64,000 nucleotides of DNA from a virus. This document shows positions 41,477-50,084 of this stretch, in pieces. The notes under the pieces were generated by a model that saw only the letters and a program-made list of their open reading frames with translations, searched no databases and was not told the DNA's origin. A program made the translations under genes and the position numbers. Where the stretch lies: positions 186,001 to 250,000 of the IMG/VR virus record IMGVR_UViG_3300023175_000005. One strand, given 5' to 3'. The number at the start of each line of letters is the position of its first letter. Positions within the stretch are counted from its first letter, which is position 1.

Positions 41477-41660
41477 GTTTCAGCAGTGATCCGCCAAATA
41501 ATGATACACCTTTCATATCCAATGCATTATCAGTTGGCTTTTGTTTTTTAGGTTTTCTTTTAGATTTTGCAACAGTTGGATTTACCACTGTTGATACACT
41601 TGATGTTCCCATTCCTGTTGCAACTTCATTTACTATAACATCTTTTATCTTCATTGTCAA
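41472..41660 (-). CDS. small basic phage protein
   Basis: 62 residues, Val/Ser/Thr-rich then Lys-rich (VAKSKRKPKKQKPTD). Its ATG overlaps the end of the upstream gene. No function recognised. Confidence 0.45.
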   Translation of the reverse strand: MTMKIKDVIVNEVATGMGTSSVSTVVNPTVAKSKRKPKKQKPTDNALDMKGVSLFGGSLLKR

Positions 41661-41926
41661 GTCCCTCCTACTAACTTTCCTCTTAAAGGATGTTTTGTTG
41701 TAGGACCTTTACCCGGCTTTGATTTCTTAGGCATTGGATCTTTGCCTTTAGCATGATCAGCATGTTTATATTCTTCATATGCCTTGCCTTTATGCTTTTC
41801 TTTCCGAGGTAGTACTTTCTTTTTATCTTTGTGAGCACCTGCTGCACCACTTTTGCGAATATCCTGCATAGTTTTACTGCTAGGATCTCTCTGTTTCACT
41901 GCTTCTAAAATATCTTGCATCTTCAT
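41657..41926 (-). CDS. small highly basic, low-complexity phage protein
   Basis: 89 residues with Lys/Gly/His-rich content and repeated KP/KG motifs (PRKEKHKGKAYEEYKHADH). Likely disordered and DNA- or RNA-binding, perhaps virion-internal. Overlaps both neighbours by 4 bases. Confidence 0.45.
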   Translation of the reverse strand: MKMQDILEAVKQRDPSSKTMQDIRKSGAAGAHKDKKKVLPRKEKHKGKAYEEYKHADHAKGKDPMPKKSKPGKGPTTKHPLRGKLVGGT

Positions 41927-42111
41927 TTGGCTCTCCTGAGGTCTGTAATGCCTGCGTTTTTACCGTATTGAGCATAAATGATGTTACGTGCTTCTCTGTT
42001 ATTTCTTGCGCTAACTTGGACAGGTATCCATTGTGTGTATGTACGCTGGCGCACTCGGACATTTGCTATCCAAACAGAAAATTGACTCTTTTTGACTTCT
42101 CTTATTAGCAT
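41923..42111 (-). CDS. small basic phage protein
   Basis: 62 residues with basic strands (RQRTYTQWIPVQVSARN, NREARNIIYAQYGKN). A late-like GATAAATA (42116-42123) lies directly before the ATG. Unknown function. Confidence 0.45.
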   Translation of the reverse strand: MLIREVKKSQFSVWIANVRVRQRTYTQWIPVQVSARNNREARNIIYAQYGKNAGITDLRRAK

Positions 42112-42115
42112 AATG

Positions 42116-42123
42116 TATTTATC
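42116..42123 (-). promoter_or_regulatory. late-type promoter GATAAATA at start of basic-protein run
   Basis: GATAAATAC on the minus strand, immediately before the ATG at 42111, so the RNA would start close to the codon. Weakly supported by itself. Confidence 0.35.
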
Positions 42124-42952
42124 TTAAACCTTTTAAGTTCTTCACAGTTCTTTCAAACTTGTGATCTTTGTGTTTAAAGCCGATGCCGCCTGCTTCAGAC
42201 CATTTGTTAATGTTAACACCATAATCGTCGATTAGAATATTTGCAGAACCGTCTGAGTTCGTAGCATACTGTGCTTTGTCGTGTGTTAAAAATATTCTTC
42301 TAGGTGGAAAAAATGACAAATTTTTCTTGATCCATTCCTTTTTATGTGGAATACTTTTAGGATCATCAGCAAGCGGACTGCTTAATATATTATAACTGCC
42401 TTTGACACGCTTGATTAACATTAACAAAGGCTTTGCATTTTTTGTAAGAGGTAAATTTAACCAAAAATCATCTACTGTTTTAATTTTATTAATTGCATTA
42501 GCAGGATCTTCGATATCAGTCCAGTGTTTTTTGTTCATTAATTTAGCCCAATCGCCAAAAAAGTCAGCAAGTACACCGTCCATGTCTACGTAAATTTCAG
42601 TATTAGGACCTATATTTTCTAGTTCTTCTACTAGTTCATTGTTATATGCAAGCCATGCGATTTCACTTCCGTGTCCTTTTGGCCATGAATGTTCTTCCGG
42701 TAGGCTATGCCCGCCCTCCATCAGTGCAAGTTCATATGCACTATAGGTTTTTTCTGCTAGTCCTAAATTAAAAAGTACGTTAGTAGATTTACCTTTTACT
42801 TTAGTTGATAGTGTAGGTGGACGTCCGTTTTTATCTACAGTATTACCAAATTTTGCTGCTTGCTTTGGTATTTCGTCTACGTCTACATCAGGAGTAGTGT
42901 TAACTCCTTTTACAATACGTCCATCTTCTTTTAAAAATTCAAATAGTTTCAT
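42119..42952 (-). CDS. 5'-nucleotidase-like HAD domain with virion-type N-terminal extension
   Basis: 277 residues. The C-terminal 160 residues are a HAD phosphatase of the deoxyribonucleotidase type: IYVDMDGVLADFF (nucleophile motif), LSSPL (motif II) and ILIDDYGVNINKW (metal motif). The first 110 residues (from MKLFEFLKED through RPPTLSTKVKGKS and NVLFNLGLAE) look like a separate basic module reminiscent of virion-associated proteins of T4-like phages. A fusion of nucleotide hydrolase with a capsid-type module is unusual. Confidence 0.65.
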   Translation of the reverse strand: MKLFEFLKEDGRIVKGVNTTPDVDVDEIPKQAAKFGNTVDKNGRPPTLSTKVKGKSTNVLFNLGLAEKTYSAYELALMEGGHSLPEEHSWPKGHGSEIAWLAYNNELVEELENIGPNTEIYVDMDGVLADFFGDWAKLMNKKHWTDIEDPANAINKIKTVDDFWLNLPLTKNAKPLLMLIKRVKGSYNILSSPLADDPKSIPHKKEWIKKNLSFFPPRRIFLTHDKAQYATNSDGSANILIDDYGVNINKWSEAGGIGFKHKDHKFERTVKNLKGLR

Positions 42953-43059
42953 TCACAATTACACTTCGTACATACATCGTTTACACAGTCTTTACAATCG
43001 GGTTGATAGCAATGGCATTTATGCCCACAACTTTTGCAAGTTCTTCTTTCGCCCTTCAT
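42949..43059 (-). CDS. 36-residue Cys-rich zinc-knot-like protein
   Basis: ATG at 43059 to TGA at 42949, overlapping the next ATG as ATGA. It has nine Cys and two His in 36 residues, starting RTCKSCGHKCHCY (C-x-x-C-G-H-x-x-H-C). The same motif starts the small protein at 55205-55351. A two-zinc mini-finger or metal-binding peptide is plausible. Confidence 0.6.
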   Translation of the reverse strand: MKGERRTCKSCGHKCHCYQPDCKDCVNDVCTKCNCE

Positions 43060-43268
43060 TTCTTTCTCCCTCTAAATTGCACGGGACCTGTCATATAAGG
43101 TTTTGAAAACCATAGTTTAAACCAATCTTCGTCTCCTGGCTTAAGACCCATTTCGCGTTCTTTCTTTTTTAGAGCAGCCGCAGTTTTATCTGGACTTTCT
43201 ATTTTATATTCTGTATAGCCTTGGAATTCATTAATTCCTGCCAGCTTCTTTAGATCTTCTATGTTCAT
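43056..43268 (-). CDS. small conserved phage protein
   Basis: 70 residues with a helical start (MNIEDLKKLAGIN), Lys/Glu core and GDEDWFKLWFSKPYMTGPVQFRGRKK end. It resembles small internal/virion peptides of marine T4-like phages. Overlaps the upstream gene. Confidence 0.5.
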   Translation of the reverse strand: MNIEDLKKLAGINEFQGYTEYKIESPDKTAAALKKKEREMGLKPGDEDWFKLWFSKPYMTGPVQFRGRKK

Positions 43269-43461
43269 CCCAGTATTTGTTTCTTTCGTTTGTGCTTGTT
43301 CTGTTTTCTTCGTGTTGTTTATATTTGGCTATATAGTGTGCCCATTCTATGTCATCGATACTCATATCTTCGTGTTCTCTCCACGTTTTGCTATACCCAT
43401 CTGGGTATTCTTCTGCCCAGTCTATTTTTTCTTTTTGCCCGACTTCATGTTTGCGCACCAA
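43231..43461 (-). CDS. small conserved phage protein
   Basis: Up to 76 residues. The convincing part is DWAEEYPDGYSKTWREHEDMSIDDIEW; the start is unclear because the leading frame overlaps the end of the larger gene and begins at TTG. Lys/Glu/His-rich tail. Unknown. Confidence 0.4.
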   Translation of the reverse strand: MVRKHEVGQKEKIDWAEEYPDGYSKTWREHEDMSIDDIEWAHYIAKYKQHEENRTSTNERNKYWDEHRRSKEAGRN

Positions 43462-45506
43462 TGATACATCCTCGCTTTTTCACCACTACTATTTTTAGCC
43501 CTCTTGCGTAGTGCTGTAACACTACCATTACAACTAGCACCTGAACGCTTTACACGCCCTGGTCTGCTTTTGCCTTTTACTTTACCATCAGCAAAGTTTT
43601 CATTCATTCCAAGTTGATCAACCATTATTTCTAACGCTGAATCTACATCATTTAAACCATTTTCTTCTTTTGTTTTCTCATACCAACTTCTTACAAAGTT
43701 TGATGCTGCGTGTCCATAAGTATCTGGCGCCATCATCATTTGATAAAGAACTTGATCAGGTGCTTCTCGTTGAGACCTAACAAATTTTCTAAGACTATCT
43801 AAGTCTGTACTTTCATTATATGCTATATTTGTTGCTGCTTTTGCTTTTGCACCGTGTGGATGTTTAGGATTTATACCCACAGGTTCGCCATTTATAAGTT
43901 GTGAAATATCTACACTCTTGCCTAGTCTATCTAGCAGTTGATGTAATTTGTCAGTGGGATCGTAATTACCGCTTTCATAACCACTTTTACCACGCACTTC
44001 GGTACGTTTACCTGTAGCAGTATCTACAATGTGTAGTATCATTAGATCGCCGTCACGTTCTAATGTTAGTTTGTAACCTTCAGTAATTTTTTTTTTGGGT
44101 TTTGTCTTTTTTGGCTTTTCGTCTGAACTATGACCAAAATACTTGTGAACTAATTTGTCTAGTTTTCTATGGAATTCATCTTCTTCATCCGGAGAAGCAT
44201 CTTCAGATATGTCAATTGATTCGTCGGCCATCTTTTTAACAAGTTCGTCACCTTTTTTCGTAAAGAATTTTTGTAGGGCAACACCTCCTAAGATCAATAT
44301 TACTGCCATCATAATACTAAACTTGTTTGCAACAAGGAATTTAACCATTTCAGCACCAAGTATACTTTCAACCCAGTCCCATCCTTTTTTAGCATAATAT
44401 GCCGCTGTGCCGCCTATTGCTATTTTGCCGCCATGCCGTCTAATTGCCCATTTGACTACAGGAACTGCGCCTCTCCTTGCAGCCCATCCTAAAACCCAAC
44501 CTGCTGCTTTTGCACCTGCCCATAATACTGCTGGTGCAATTTCATTAACTTGTTGTTCATTGACATTATCTGCCATTCTGATACTGTGTTTTATGCCAAT
44601 ATTGTTAAAAAGTTTACTTGCATTTTGCACACTTGTTAGTGCTCTTTTCATTCTATCTTGATATTTAGGATTGTTATCAAACTTTGAAATAAATTTCTTT
44701 GCTTCATCAGGTTTAACATATATAAGTTTGCCACTCCATGCAGCACCTTTCCTATAAAAACTTAAAAAATGTTCTTTACCGTCTGCGCGATCTGCAATCC
44801 AACTTAGTACTTTAATTTTATTAGGATCTTGGCTTTTTATACTTGTATTATCGTTACCTAAACCAAATAATTCTTTAACACTTTCTTCTGCTGGTGCTTC
44901 AGTATCTCCTAATGCTTGATTAAGTAGTTTTACAGCAACAGGAGCACCATTACCGTACATAAGTTTTGCGGCTTTTAATTTATCTTCGTCTGACATTTCA
45001 GGCCATGTTGCTCTAAGTTCACTAGCACTCTTAATTTGTATACCTGAAAAACCAAAATCTATAGTAGGACCATAGGCCATATAGCCCATTTCATCACTAG
45101 TTCTAAGATTTTTTCCTTTGTATGACCTTAAATAACCAGGCTCACCATTCTTCTTTGTTTGATCTGGCAACGGTTGTTCGCCTTTGTCTTTTAGACTTCG
45201 TACAAATACTATTGCTGCATCGTCTCCTAACATGTCTTTATAACTGTTTAAGTTAAAAGGTGACTTGACTTGTATAAAACGCTCTGCAGGAACTCCTGCC
45301 ATACTAGCAAGTTTCTTTTTTACATCGAAAGGAAATGGTCTAGTTTTAGTGTCTGCTGTTGCAGCAACATATACATTTTCACTGCCAAATGTTTTTGTTG
45401 CCCAATCATATAAACTTTTGTGACCAGGATGAAAAGGATGAAATCCTCCAGGCATAATTGCAACAATTCGTCTTGCCTGTGCTTCAAATAGGTCACGGAC
45501 GAACAT
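43422..45506 (-). CDS. large virion-like protein with N-terminal cytidylyltransferase-like domain
   Basis: About 694 residues from the ATG at 45506, which overlaps the upstream stop (TAATG). RIVAIMPGGFHPFHPGHKSLYDW is a nucleotidyltransferase HxGH-type site, though the rest of the N-terminal 180 residues is not a standard cytidylyltransferase. A hydrophobic segment (IMMAVILILGGVALQKFF) lies near residue 410, with Lys-rich linkers. The end KVKGKSRPGRVKRSGASC and ARMYHWCANMKSGKKKK resembles that of the 45853-46611 protein. It may be a capsid- or injection-related protein. Confidence 0.5.
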   Translation of the reverse strand: MFVRDLFEAQARRIVAIMPGGFHPFHPGHKSLYDWATKTFGSENVYVAATADTKTRPFPFDVKKKLASMAGVPAERFIQVKSPFNLNSYKDMLGDDAAIVFVRSLKDKGEQPLPDQTKKNGEPGYLRSYKGKNLRTSDEMGYMAYGPTIDFGFSGIQIKSASELRATWPEMSDEDKLKAAKLMYGNGAPVAVKLLNQALGDTEAPAEESVKELFGLGNDNTSIKSQDPNKIKVLSWIADRADGKEHFLSFYRKGAAWSGKLIYVKPDEAKKFISKFDNNPKYQDRMKRALTSVQNASKLFNNIGIKHSIRMADNVNEQQVNEIAPAVLWAGAKAAGWVLGWAARRGAVPVVKWAIRRHGGKIAIGGTAAYYAKKGWDWVESILGAEMVKFLVANKFSIMMAVILILGGVALQKFFTKKGDELVKKMADESIDISEDASPDEEDEFHRKLDKLVHKYFGHSSDEKPKKTKPKKKITEGYKLTLERDGDLMILHIVDTATGKRTEVRGKSGYESGNYDPTDKLHQLLDRLGKSVDISQLINGEPVGINPKHPHGAKAKAATNIAYNESTDLDSLRKFVRSQREAPDQVLYQMMMAPDTYGHAASNFVRSWYEKTKEENGLNDVDSALEIMVDQLGMNENFADGKVKGKSRPGRVKRSGASCNGSVTALRKRAKNSSGEKARMYHWCANMKSGKKKK

Positions 45507-45859
45507 TAGTACTCTCCGTTGCGGAAGTTTTCTATTTCGCCTCTTAGTATTTGATCGATTACCATCATCTTTTCTTCTCTTGTACACATCTCTTCGGGCA
45601 TTTTTTTGATTTTAAATTTATTAACATATTCTTTTATAGCACATTCGACAGTAGGAAGTAAAGACTTTTTATCGTATCTTTTGCCTTTTTTTACAACTTC
45701 TTGTACATCACACATTTTTGGATATAACTGGCGTCTATAAAATTCAGGATCATTCTTCATATACACCACTAAATCGTCAACAACGTTAAACGGAAGTTTA
45801 TCTCCCGTTTTTGTATCCATGTCTTGGCTAAGATCGTGAAACTCGTTGATTTTTACCAT
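45506..45859 (-). CDS. conserved phage protein, unknown function
   Basis: 117 residues from the ATG at 45859, with a GGAG site 9 bases upstream and the preceding stop just after it. VVDDLVVYMKNDPEFYRRQLYP and REEKMMVIDQILRGEIENF segments look like a compact helical domain. TAATG-coupled to the 694-residue gene. Confidence 0.55.
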   Translation of the reverse strand: MVKINEFHDLSQDMDTKTGDKLPFNVVDDLVVYMKNDPEFYRRQLYPKMCDVQEVVKKGKRYDKKSLLPTVECAIKEYVNKFKIKKMPEEMCTREEKMMVIDQILRGEIENFRNGEY

Positions 45860-46611
45860 TTGCGGCAACTCCAGTAACGTGCTTTTGTTCTTGGTCCTGG
45901 ATTATCACAGTTATGTCTAGCACGGAATGAACGTCTACGTGCTGGGTTAGACTTTTTGATCTTCATGTTTGGATCACCAAAGTTAACTTTCTTAATATTT
46001 TTAGTCTTTGGATCTCTTACATATACTTTGAACTTTTTAACATCGCCGCGCATAGGTTTGCCAAGTTTAACTTTGCGTCCTTGATATTCAGCTTCGTCCA
46101 TTGATTTTCTATCACGTCTTAATTCTAAATATTTTGTTCCACTAGTTGCTACCATACCCATTGCTTTTGCATCGTTTTGTGCTTGCATTTTATTTGTTAT
46201 TGGATAGCTTTTTTTAACTTCTAGTGTTCCTGGATCATAGACAATATACATATTTCTATATTTTTCAAACTCTGATCTTTCTTCTAAACCTTCATCTTCA
46301 TCTTCGTTGAACCACATGACACCGTAGTTTTCAAAAAACTCGTCGCCGTCATATGTTTCTTCAATATCTGAAATTTCTTCGTTAGCAGATATTTCAATAT
46401 CAAAGTCGTCATAACCTTGTTCAAACATATAATTTGCTAGGTGCTCTGCATATCCATCTGCTTCTTCTTCTGATAATTCCCTAGATAGAGGAATTTCAAA
46501 AACTGTTGCACCCTGTTCTGATTCAAAAATGTCGTTGCCTGGAAAAATTGACTCATCTAACTTTTCAGCAATATCAGTTTTTTCCATGACTACTCGGATA
46601 AAATGTTCCAT
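45853..46611 (-). CDS. virion-like protein with C-terminal ARYWSC motif
   Basis: 252 residues. An acidic N-terminal half (FEIPLSRELSEEEADGYAEHL, DIEISANEEISDIE) is followed by a basic C-terminal half with DVKKFKVYVRDPKTKNIKKV, RRRSFRARHNC and KARYWSCRKW. The Cys-containing basic end is shared in form with the 694-residue protein downstream. A late-type promoter precedes it. Confidence 0.5.
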   Translation of the reverse strand: MEHFIRVVMEKTDIAEKLDESIFPGNDIFESEQGATVFEIPLSRELSEEEADGYAEHLANYMFEQGYDDFDIEISANEEISDIEETYDGDEFFENYGVMWFNEDEDEGLEERSEFEKYRNMYIVYDPGTLEVKKSYPITNKMQAQNDAKAMGMVATSGTKYLELRRDRKSMDEAEYQGRKVKLGKPMRGDVKKFKVYVRDPKTKNIKKVNFGDPNMKIKKSNPARRRSFRARHNCDNPGPRTKARYWSCRKW

Positions 46612-46614
46612 GAT

Positions 46615-46654
46615 CGATCCTTTGTAAATTTACTAATACTATTTATCTAGATCG
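46615..46654 (-). promoter_or_regulatory. late promoter with short ribosome-site hairpin
   Basis: GATAAATAG (46647-46640) lies between CGATCT (46654-46649) and GGATCG (46620-46615), which can pair for six bases (one G-U) and cover the AAGGA site before the ATG at 46611. A weaker version of the 8747-8792 design. Confidence 0.4.
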
Positions 46655-47337
46655 TGTTTGTAAATTAGTTTATCGATCCTTGAAATATTACCACCTGCAA
46701 GTAGTTCAAACAATGTAAGTGCTTTGTCGTTCTTAATATAAACGTATTGCCCTTTTATCCAGTTTTTGTTTTTTATTTTTTGTAACAGTTTAGTGCCGCA
46801 TTTGCATAAATTAGGATTTTTTACAATCCAATTAGCCATTTCAGGATTAACATTCTTGCCACCAAATGTAACTTTATAATCAAACTCTGTTTCTTTGTTA
46901 ACAATAATTACATTTTTATTATTTTGCAAATATTCTATCATATCAGGACTCGGCTTCCAAACTTTAATGTAGTCTGCTGATAAAGTATTGGCTAATTTGT
47001 CTATCAAACTCTCGTTGTTTGAATAAATGTTTAAGAAACTTTGCTCTATTCTAACAGTATAGTCTGTTTCATGCATTAGATTGGTAATGATTCTTTCGAC
47101 ATCTAATATCTCATTAGTATCAATAGAAATATGTGAGTGACCAAATCTTGCGTTTACTTGAAATGTTTTACTTCCAGGAAAAATTCTTGCTTTAAATGAA
47201 TTAAGTTCTCGTCTTGCGTACTGAAAGTTTTTCCCGTGCTGTATTTCAGTACGCAATATATGTGCTATATAAAGTCTTGTTTCTAATTTATATAGATATT
47301 TGTTATAATGTAGTTTTGTAGTCTCAGCTTGTTGCAA
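46639..47337 (-). CDS. conserved phage protein, unknown function
   Basis: 232 residues beginning at a TTG, with IVNKETEFDYKVTFGGKNVNPEMANW and a late CKCGTKLLQKIKNKNW segment. Mixed alpha/beta look, possibly nucleic-acid binding. Overlaps the ClpA-type gene by 14 bases. No family recognised. Confidence 0.5.
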   Translation of the reverse strand: MQQAETTKLHYNKYLYKLETRLYIAHILRTEIQHGKNFQYARRELNSFKARIFPGSKTFQVNARFGHSHISIDTNEILDVERIITNLMHETDYTVRIEQSFLNIYSNNESLIDKLANTLSADYIKVWKPSPDMIEYLQNNKNVIIVNKETEFDYKVTFGGKNVNPEMANWIVKNPNLCKCGTKLLQKIKNKNWIKGQYVYIKNDKALTLFELLAGGNISRIDKLIYKHDLDK

Positions 47338-49573
47338 TTACAGTACTCTCAACATTTAAGACGATGTCTTTGCCTTTTGCGTTGATTGATAGTTTACCAC
47401 CGTCTTTCAAATCACCAAACAATAGCATTCTTGACAAAGGACGTTTAATATCTTTGTCAATAACACGCTGTAATGGTCTTGCACCCATTTTACGATCAAA
47501 GCCTTTGTCTACTAACAAATCTAATGCTTCGTCTGTAACAGAAACTTCTACGTTTTTATCCGCAACTTGATCTTTAAGTTCTTTTAAGAACTTGCCAACA
47601 ATTTTTAACATCACAGGCTTACCAAGTTTAGCAAACGTAATAACGCCATCTAGCCTATTTCTAAACTCTGGTGCAAAGAATTTTTTCAATTCGCCATCTT
47701 CGTAGTCAGAACCGTCTGATTCTTCACCAAATCCGATAGCATTTTTCTCTGCTTCTCTTGCACCAAGATTTGTTGTTAGGATTAGGATACTGTTACGTGC
47801 ATCTGCTTCCTTACCGTTGCTGCCAGTGATCATACCGTTGTCCATAAGTTGCAATAAAACATTACTTACATCTGGGTGTGCTTTTTCAATTTCATCTAGC
47901 AACAACACACAGTTGGGATTTTCTTGCAGTTTGATAATCAACTGTCCTGCATCGTCTTCAAATCCTACATAACCTGGAGGTGCACCGATAAACTTTGCAA
48001 CACTATGCTTCTCTTGATATTCACTCATATCAAATCGTACAAGTTGTACACCTAAATGATGTGCAAGTTGTTTTGCTGTTTCTGTTTTACCTGTACCTGT
48101 CGGACCCATAAACACAAATGATCCAATCGGTTTATCTTCTGGTTTAAGTCCTGCTTGCGAAACAAGTATTTTATCAACAATACCTTCGATTGCTTCGTCT
48201 TGACCGTAAACACTACCTTTCATATTAGTTTCTAAATTAGCAAGATTTTCTGTCTCACGTTCTGCAACTTGCTCTTTTGGTATTTTAACCATTTTTGCAA
48301 GTTCAAATTGAATACTTTCTTCTGTGACAATTTTATTTTCTGTCTGATTATTGACCTTGAACCTACTACATGCAACATCAATAACATCAATTGCTTTGTC
48401 AGGTAGTTTTTTATCTGCTTGATATTTGATTGTAAGTTTTACTGCTGCTTCAATTGCTTCATCTGTAATTTCTACAGTATGAAATTCTTCATAATATTTC
48501 TTAATACCATGTAAAATATCTTTTGTAATTTCTGCACTCGGCTCGTCAACAGTTACACGCTGGAATCTTCTCATAAGCGCACGATCTGATTCGAAGTACT
48601 TGCGGTACTCTTCCCAAGTAGTTGAAGCAACAACTTTGATATTACCTTTAGACAATGCAGGTTTTAACATATTTGCTAAATCATTTGCACTATTACTTCC
48701 ACCTGCGCCAGCGCCACTAATCATGTGTGCTTCGTCAATAAACATAATAGTTTTGCCTTTTTTCTGTAGTGCAGATAACACAAGTTTAAAGCGTTCTTCA
48801 AAGTCGCCGCGGTATTTTGAACCTGCAAGCATACTGCCGATATCAAGTGCATAAACATTGTATTCTTTTAAAAACTCTGGAACATCGTTGTTTACAATTT
48901 TCCATGCTAAACCTTCAGCAATAGCAGTTTTACCCACACCTGGATCGCCGACCATAAGCACATTTGATTTTGTGCGGCGTCCTAGTGCAAGTGCTAGTGA
49001 TTCTATTTCGTCTTCCCGTCCGATAACAGGATCTATACGACCTTTTTTAACATCGGCATTGAGATCGTCAGTAAATGCTTTTAATGCTTTGTTAGCAATA
49101 CCAGCATTTTCCATGTCTTCGTCTGCTACTATATCTAATTCAAGTTCTGCACTCATATATTGGATAAACTTATCTTTCTGAATGCCTGCTTGTTGACATG
49201 CAAAGAACGCATAACTTCTTTTTTCGCTTAATGTACTAATAAAAACATCAGTAATTTCGATTTGATTGCGTCCTTGAAATAATACTTGTGCAAAAGCTCG
49301 ATTTAAAACCCGCTCAACAGTGCCTGTCTTAACAGGTTTATATTTTTTTGCTTCTGTTTTAATTTCGTTTAATTTTGTTTTGAGATAATTTTCTACATTC
49401 TTTTTCAATAGGTCTACATCTGTATCAAACCCTTTTAATGCTGTAGAAAATTGTTCTTCACACAGCATTGCAAACAGAAGATGTTCAAGAGTAACATATT
49501 CATGCTGTAATTTCTTTGCGTCTTTAACTGCCTTATCAAATACTACTTGTAATGCTTGGCTAGGTTCTACCAT
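47324..49573 (-). CDS. ClpA-type AAA+ unfoldase
   Basis: 749 residues: an N-domain (1-140), a first AAA+ domain with Walker A GDPGVGKT (209-216) and Walker B MFIDEAHM, and a second with GPTGTGKT (490-497), LLLDEIEK and an arginine-finger region FRNRLDG. NAIGFGEES near residue 612 falls where ClpA/ClpX have the IGF/L tripeptide that docks to ClpP, so it may work with host ClpP. It is close to ClpA (about 758) in length; the longer coiled-coil middle domain of ClpB is absent. It overlaps a deformylase gene. Confidence 0.85.
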   Translation of the reverse strand: MVEPSQALQVVFDKAVKDAKKLQHEYVTLEHLLFAMLCEEQFSTALKGFDTDVDLLKKNVENYLKTKLNEIKTEAKKYKPVKTGTVERVLNRAFAQVLFQGRNQIEITDVFISTLSEKRSYAFFACQQAGIQKDKFIQYMSAELELDIVADEDMENAGIANKALKAFTDDLNADVKKGRIDPVIGREDEIESLALALGRRTKSNVLMVGDPGVGKTAIAEGLAWKIVNNDVPEFLKEYNVYALDIGSMLAGSKYRGDFEERFKLVLSALQKKGKTIMFIDEAHMISGAGAGGSNSANDLANMLKPALSKGNIKVVASTTWEEYRKYFESDRALMRRFQRVTVDEPSAEITKDILHGIKKYYEEFHTVEITDEAIEAAVKLTIKYQADKKLPDKAIDVIDVACSRFKVNNQTENKIVTEESIQFELAKMVKIPKEQVAERETENLANLETNMKGSVYGQDEAIEGIVDKILVSQAGLKPEDKPIGSFVFMGPTGTGKTETAKQLAHHLGVQLVRFDMSEYQEKHSVAKFIGAPPGYVGFEDDAGQLIIKLQENPNCVLLLDEIEKAHPDVSNVLLQLMDNGMITGSNGKEADARNSILILTTNLGAREAEKNAIGFGEESDGSDYEDGELKKFFAPEFRNRLDGVITFAKLGKPVMLKIVGKFLKELKDQVADKNVEVSVTDEALDLLVDKGFDRKMGARPLQRVIDKDIKRPLSRMLLFGDLKDGGKLSINAKGKDIVLNVESTVIATS

Positions 49574-50084
49574 TTTTGTTCCTTTTTGCTTGCTTTTTTA
49601 AACCCATGTTAAGTTTTAGTCTGCTAACTCTATTAATGAATTGTATTCCTTGTAAGTGATCATATTCGTGTAAAAATATTCTACTGTCAATATCATTAAA
49701 TTTTGTCTCTACATGTATAACATCTTTATAGTCATTTGTCAACGTATCAAATTCAACAACACAACTAATTGGACGTCTTACTTTAAGTGTCAACCCCGGA
49801 TGGCTTAAACACCCTTCAATTCCTTCTTCTAATTCTTTACTAATACCTTTAATGTGCGGATTTATTACAACGATTGTATCGCCGTATTTTTTATTTAACA
49901 AACATTTCATAACAAATATCTGCCCATTTATTCCCACTTGATTTGCTGATAATCCTAACCCTCCTTCCTTTTGCATTAATTCAATCATTTCAAATGCAAG
50001 AGGTCTTGGATTGTCTGTAGCCAAATCAAACTTTGGAACAGGATTTTCTAGTCTTGTATCAGGCGCTACGATTAATTGCATCAT
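49560..50084 (-). CDS. def: peptide deformylase
   Basis: 174 residues. The three deformylase motifs are present: [10 protein letters not shown] (motif 1), EGCLSHPG (motif 2, with the metal Cys) and HEYDHLQGI (HExxH motif 3). It removes the formyl group from new proteins. Marine phages often carry one, usually matched to photosystem or host proteins. Overlaps the ClpA-type gene by 14 bases and the J-protein gene by 26. Confidence 0.9.
   Translation of the reverse strand: MMQLIVAPDTRLENPVPKFDLATDNPRPLAFEMIELMQKEGGLGLSANQVGINGQIFVMKCLLNKKYGDTIVVINPHIKGISKELEEGIEGCLSHPGLTLKVRRPISCVVEFDTLTNDYKDVIHVETKFNDIDSRIFLHEYDHLQGIQFINRVSRLKLNMGLKKQAKRNKNGRT

Noticed and set aside
45507-45587. 27-residue Arg/Lys-rich extension of the large virion-like protein
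   Set aside because: It lies in the coding end of the upstream gene; the TAATG overlap at 45506 gives a normal coupled start.
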